64,000 nucleotides of DNA from Lithospermum erythrorhizon (Eukaryota; Streptophyta; Magnoliopsida; Boraginales; Boraginaceae), in NCBI GenBank assembly GCA_019722365.1, contig JADFUC010000954.1, positions 186,001 through 250,000 on the forward strand. The letters run 5' to 3'. A program made the translations under genes and the position numbers. The notes beneath the pieces are model-generated. The model was not told the origin of the DNA. It saw only the letters and a program-made list of their open reading frames with translations, and searched no databases. Numbering within the stretch: position 1 is the stretch's first letter; each line of letters opens with the position of its first letter. Shown here one piece after another: positions 61,860 through 64,000 of the stretch.

Positions 61860-64000
61860 GCTCCAAGGATGTTAGGATTGATGATTGATCACATGTGTAA
61901 ACAATTATTCTGATTGAAGGAGGCAAAGGACTGGAGTACTGTTCTCAGTTTCATATCATATTCATATACTCAAAATTTACTGCAGGGGAATTATCTATGT
62001 ACTTCCAACACTTTTCATGAAGAAGACTTGAAATTGGACACCATGTTGGTCTTTATAAGAAAAAATAGCATCGTTATGTCAAGAAAAAAAATCCAAATTG
62101 GACCGGACCAGATTTGCGGTTTTTTACCAGAAAAAAATTTGCAGATTTCGGTTTTTTTAGAAGTAGGAACCGAATCCAATTGATGTGGAAAACCAAGACT
62201 GTTTATGATCGATCGGATTTTTTCGGATTGTTTCAAAATTCAAAAATTAACAGAAAATGAAATTAAAAATGTTCCTACCATAATTCAATCAAATTAAGCT
62301 AATTAACTCCATATTGAGTTAAACAAATTGAAGAAACAACATATTTCATTGCATCTAATTCGAATTAAACAAACAATACCTTGAGAGGGAAAGAGTGAAG
62401 ATTGGTGAAAAATTTAACTATTTGAGACTTGTTTTTTGAATTGAAAGAGTAAAATCAGAGGGGGGAATGGGGGTAGGGTTGATTCAAGAGGGGCCATCAC
62501 ACTAGAGAAAGGTAAACAGAATAGGTTTGCAAATGGATATTGACAAAATGGGACATGTTTGGTCTCTTTGAAGTCTAACGGAGCGGGGCCTTCTGTGCCG
62601 ACCAGGGCTTGGGGCCGCACGACACCTGCCTATCACCTAACGACCCCTGGCCTGCTAAGAATGCAGACGGATGTGCCAAAGGATCGGGCCTTAGGCACTC
62701 GACCTTGCCAGCCCATCCAATATCATGTGTGATTTGGCCCGACTCTTGGCTTGCTCTTAACAACGTGGGCACCCTTGGGCACATCATCCAGGTAACCCGC
62801 AACAAACGTGACAACGTTGGTGACAACAGCACACGCTTAAGCATTAAAAAGTGTTCGCCATACATGTATCTCAGAAGAGAGTTAAATAAACGTATAACGT
62901 TTAGTACAAACGTGCCACCGTTTAAGACATAAATGTTGCAGAATACAATAGAAATTAAACACCATAACAATTAACAAGTAACATAAATTGAAATTACCGA
63001 CAAGGCGACAACATTTAACCTTAAAATGGGCCTACAACCACATAACATATTCATTGCTCAAATACTAAATGAATAATTTGAATGTTCAATACTCAAAGTA
63101 TATGATATAAAATAAAAGGGAACTATAATTGTATGAAACTTAGTACATAATATGAACAAAACACATTCACTCATGTGTTTTTCTAAGGCTATCTCCTCCA
63201 ATCGCCATCCTCTCTTCATCACACCCCGACTAACCGCAGCGCGATGGCCGCAGACACGAAATACGACTAAACAAAGTTGAGATTTGTACACTCACTTTTC
63301 ATATTTTGAACATCAAAGAACGTGTTTTTTTCATGTACAAAACCAATAAACAAAGTTGTAGATTATTATTACAATAATAAATTAATATTAATATATATAT
63401 TTTTAACTCCTATATAAATTAATATTAATAGATATATAGTATTACCTATCCCAATAAAACAAAGCGATTACAACACTTATTTTCATATTACATCAACGTA
63501 TTGCTTCATGTACAAATACTAATAAAGAAAGCTGTAGATCAAGGGCATCCCCGACAGCCACCATATCTCCACCCGCATCGGGCCGCATCGATCCATCCCA
63601 AGCCTCATTCCCTGCATCTCTGTCCTCATCTCACCAAACATTGTTAACATTTTGAAGTGTCATCGACCTGAAGCTCGGACGGATGATCCATAGAGTATCC
63701 TCGCTCGATCGAGGGAACAAACGGAGGTTTGCTGTGTGTCGCTCCTCAAAGATTGGTAACCATCCTATTGAGTAACATTTGTTGAACAACCATCATCCTC
63801 ACTTAACTCGAACTATTTTAAACACTTCCCACTTGTTGAATTCCACATATACAATCCCCGGGCAAGCATCGATCAGTTTCCTTCCTATCATGTTGTCCTC
63901 TTACATGGTATCATTTGTTGATGGACGGCTCTCGCTCTACGAATTCTCCTCGGGTTGCAAAACTGGCCCTTGAACAACTTTTTTGCTTTTTGATTTTTTT
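61860..64000. other. Window end: no recognised gene; GC-richer block at 62580-62830
   Basis: 62580-62830 is clearly richer in G+C than the surroundings (GCGGGGCC, GGGGCCGCACGACACC) and open on both strands (62575-62970 minus; 62609-62932 plus), but neither translation shows a domain. An imperfect direct repeat pair occurs at 63331 (TCATGTACAAAACCAATAAA) and 63508 (TCATGTACAAATACTAATAA), each continuing 'gaaag/caaag-tgtagat'. 63540-63960 is also GC-richer and may be transposon-derived; I cannot name it. Confidence 0.35.

Noticed and set aside
62575..62970. 131-codon minus-strand open frame, with an overlapping plus-strand frame at 62609-62932
   Set aside because: Opening on both strands is a consequence of GC-rich composition; neither protein shows a domain.

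Overview
The window looks like nuclear DNA of a flowering plant. It has intron-rich genes with GT-AG splice sites, plant-specific families (an AKT-type K+ channel, a NIP aquaporin, a WVD2-like/TPX2 protein), AT-rich introns, and many Stowaway MITEs, tRNA-derived SINEs and LTR remnants. The proteins are eudicot-like. The repeated CTCCGTA-type MITE ends hint weakly at Caryophyllales, but this is only a guess. There is no sign of bacterial, organellar or viral coding DNA.

Layout. (1) 1-1072 (+): 3' end of an AKT1-like inward-rectifying K+ channel gene, cut by the window edge. (2) 2515-8176 (-): complete nine-exon 26S proteasome ATPase RPT6, convergent with the channel. (3) 8177-11882: repeat-filled spacer with a SINE, a 41-bp minisatellite and two palindromic elements. 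(4) 11883-15503 (-): complete nine-exon UDP-glucose 4-epimerase. (5) 16815-22095 (+): complete five-exon NIP aquaporin with an unusual predicted pore. (6) 22096-45180: about 23 kb with no intact gene. It holds a decayed LINE, two tandem arrays (27.55-29.32 and 30.8-32.35 kb), two related LTR-like blocks (32.6-34.2 and 40.5-42.4 kb), a solo LTR with a 5-bp target-site duplication, a TTA-flanked MITE, a SINE, and a FAR1-domain pseudogene. (7) 45499-50293 (+): WVD2-like microtubule-associated protein with a TPX2 domain. (8) 52574-52996 (-): small secreted proline-rich, probably GPI-anchored protein. (9) 57345-61787 (+): quinolinate phosphoribosyltransferase (QPT) of plastid NAD synthesis. (10) 61788-64000: no recognisable gene.

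The genes are unrelated housekeeping or physiological loci. They form no operon or pathway cluster, so each is described on its own. All gene models were built by hand from splice consensus and remembered family alignments. In RPT6, UGE, NIP, WDL and QPT the exon phases add up to uninterrupted proteins of normal family length.

I did not find a new multi-gene system. The observations most worth following are: the F-I-G-R predicted selectivity filter of the NIP; a missing GT donor and several GC donors in QPT and WDL; a Stowaway insertion six bases from a QPT splice donor; a duplicated splice acceptor with mini-uORFs in the WDL leader; foldback elements next to genes; and an apparent A-B-B higher-order repeat at 27.6-29.3 kb. 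The repeat arrays look noisy, so assembly error is an alternative explanation for part of their divergence.
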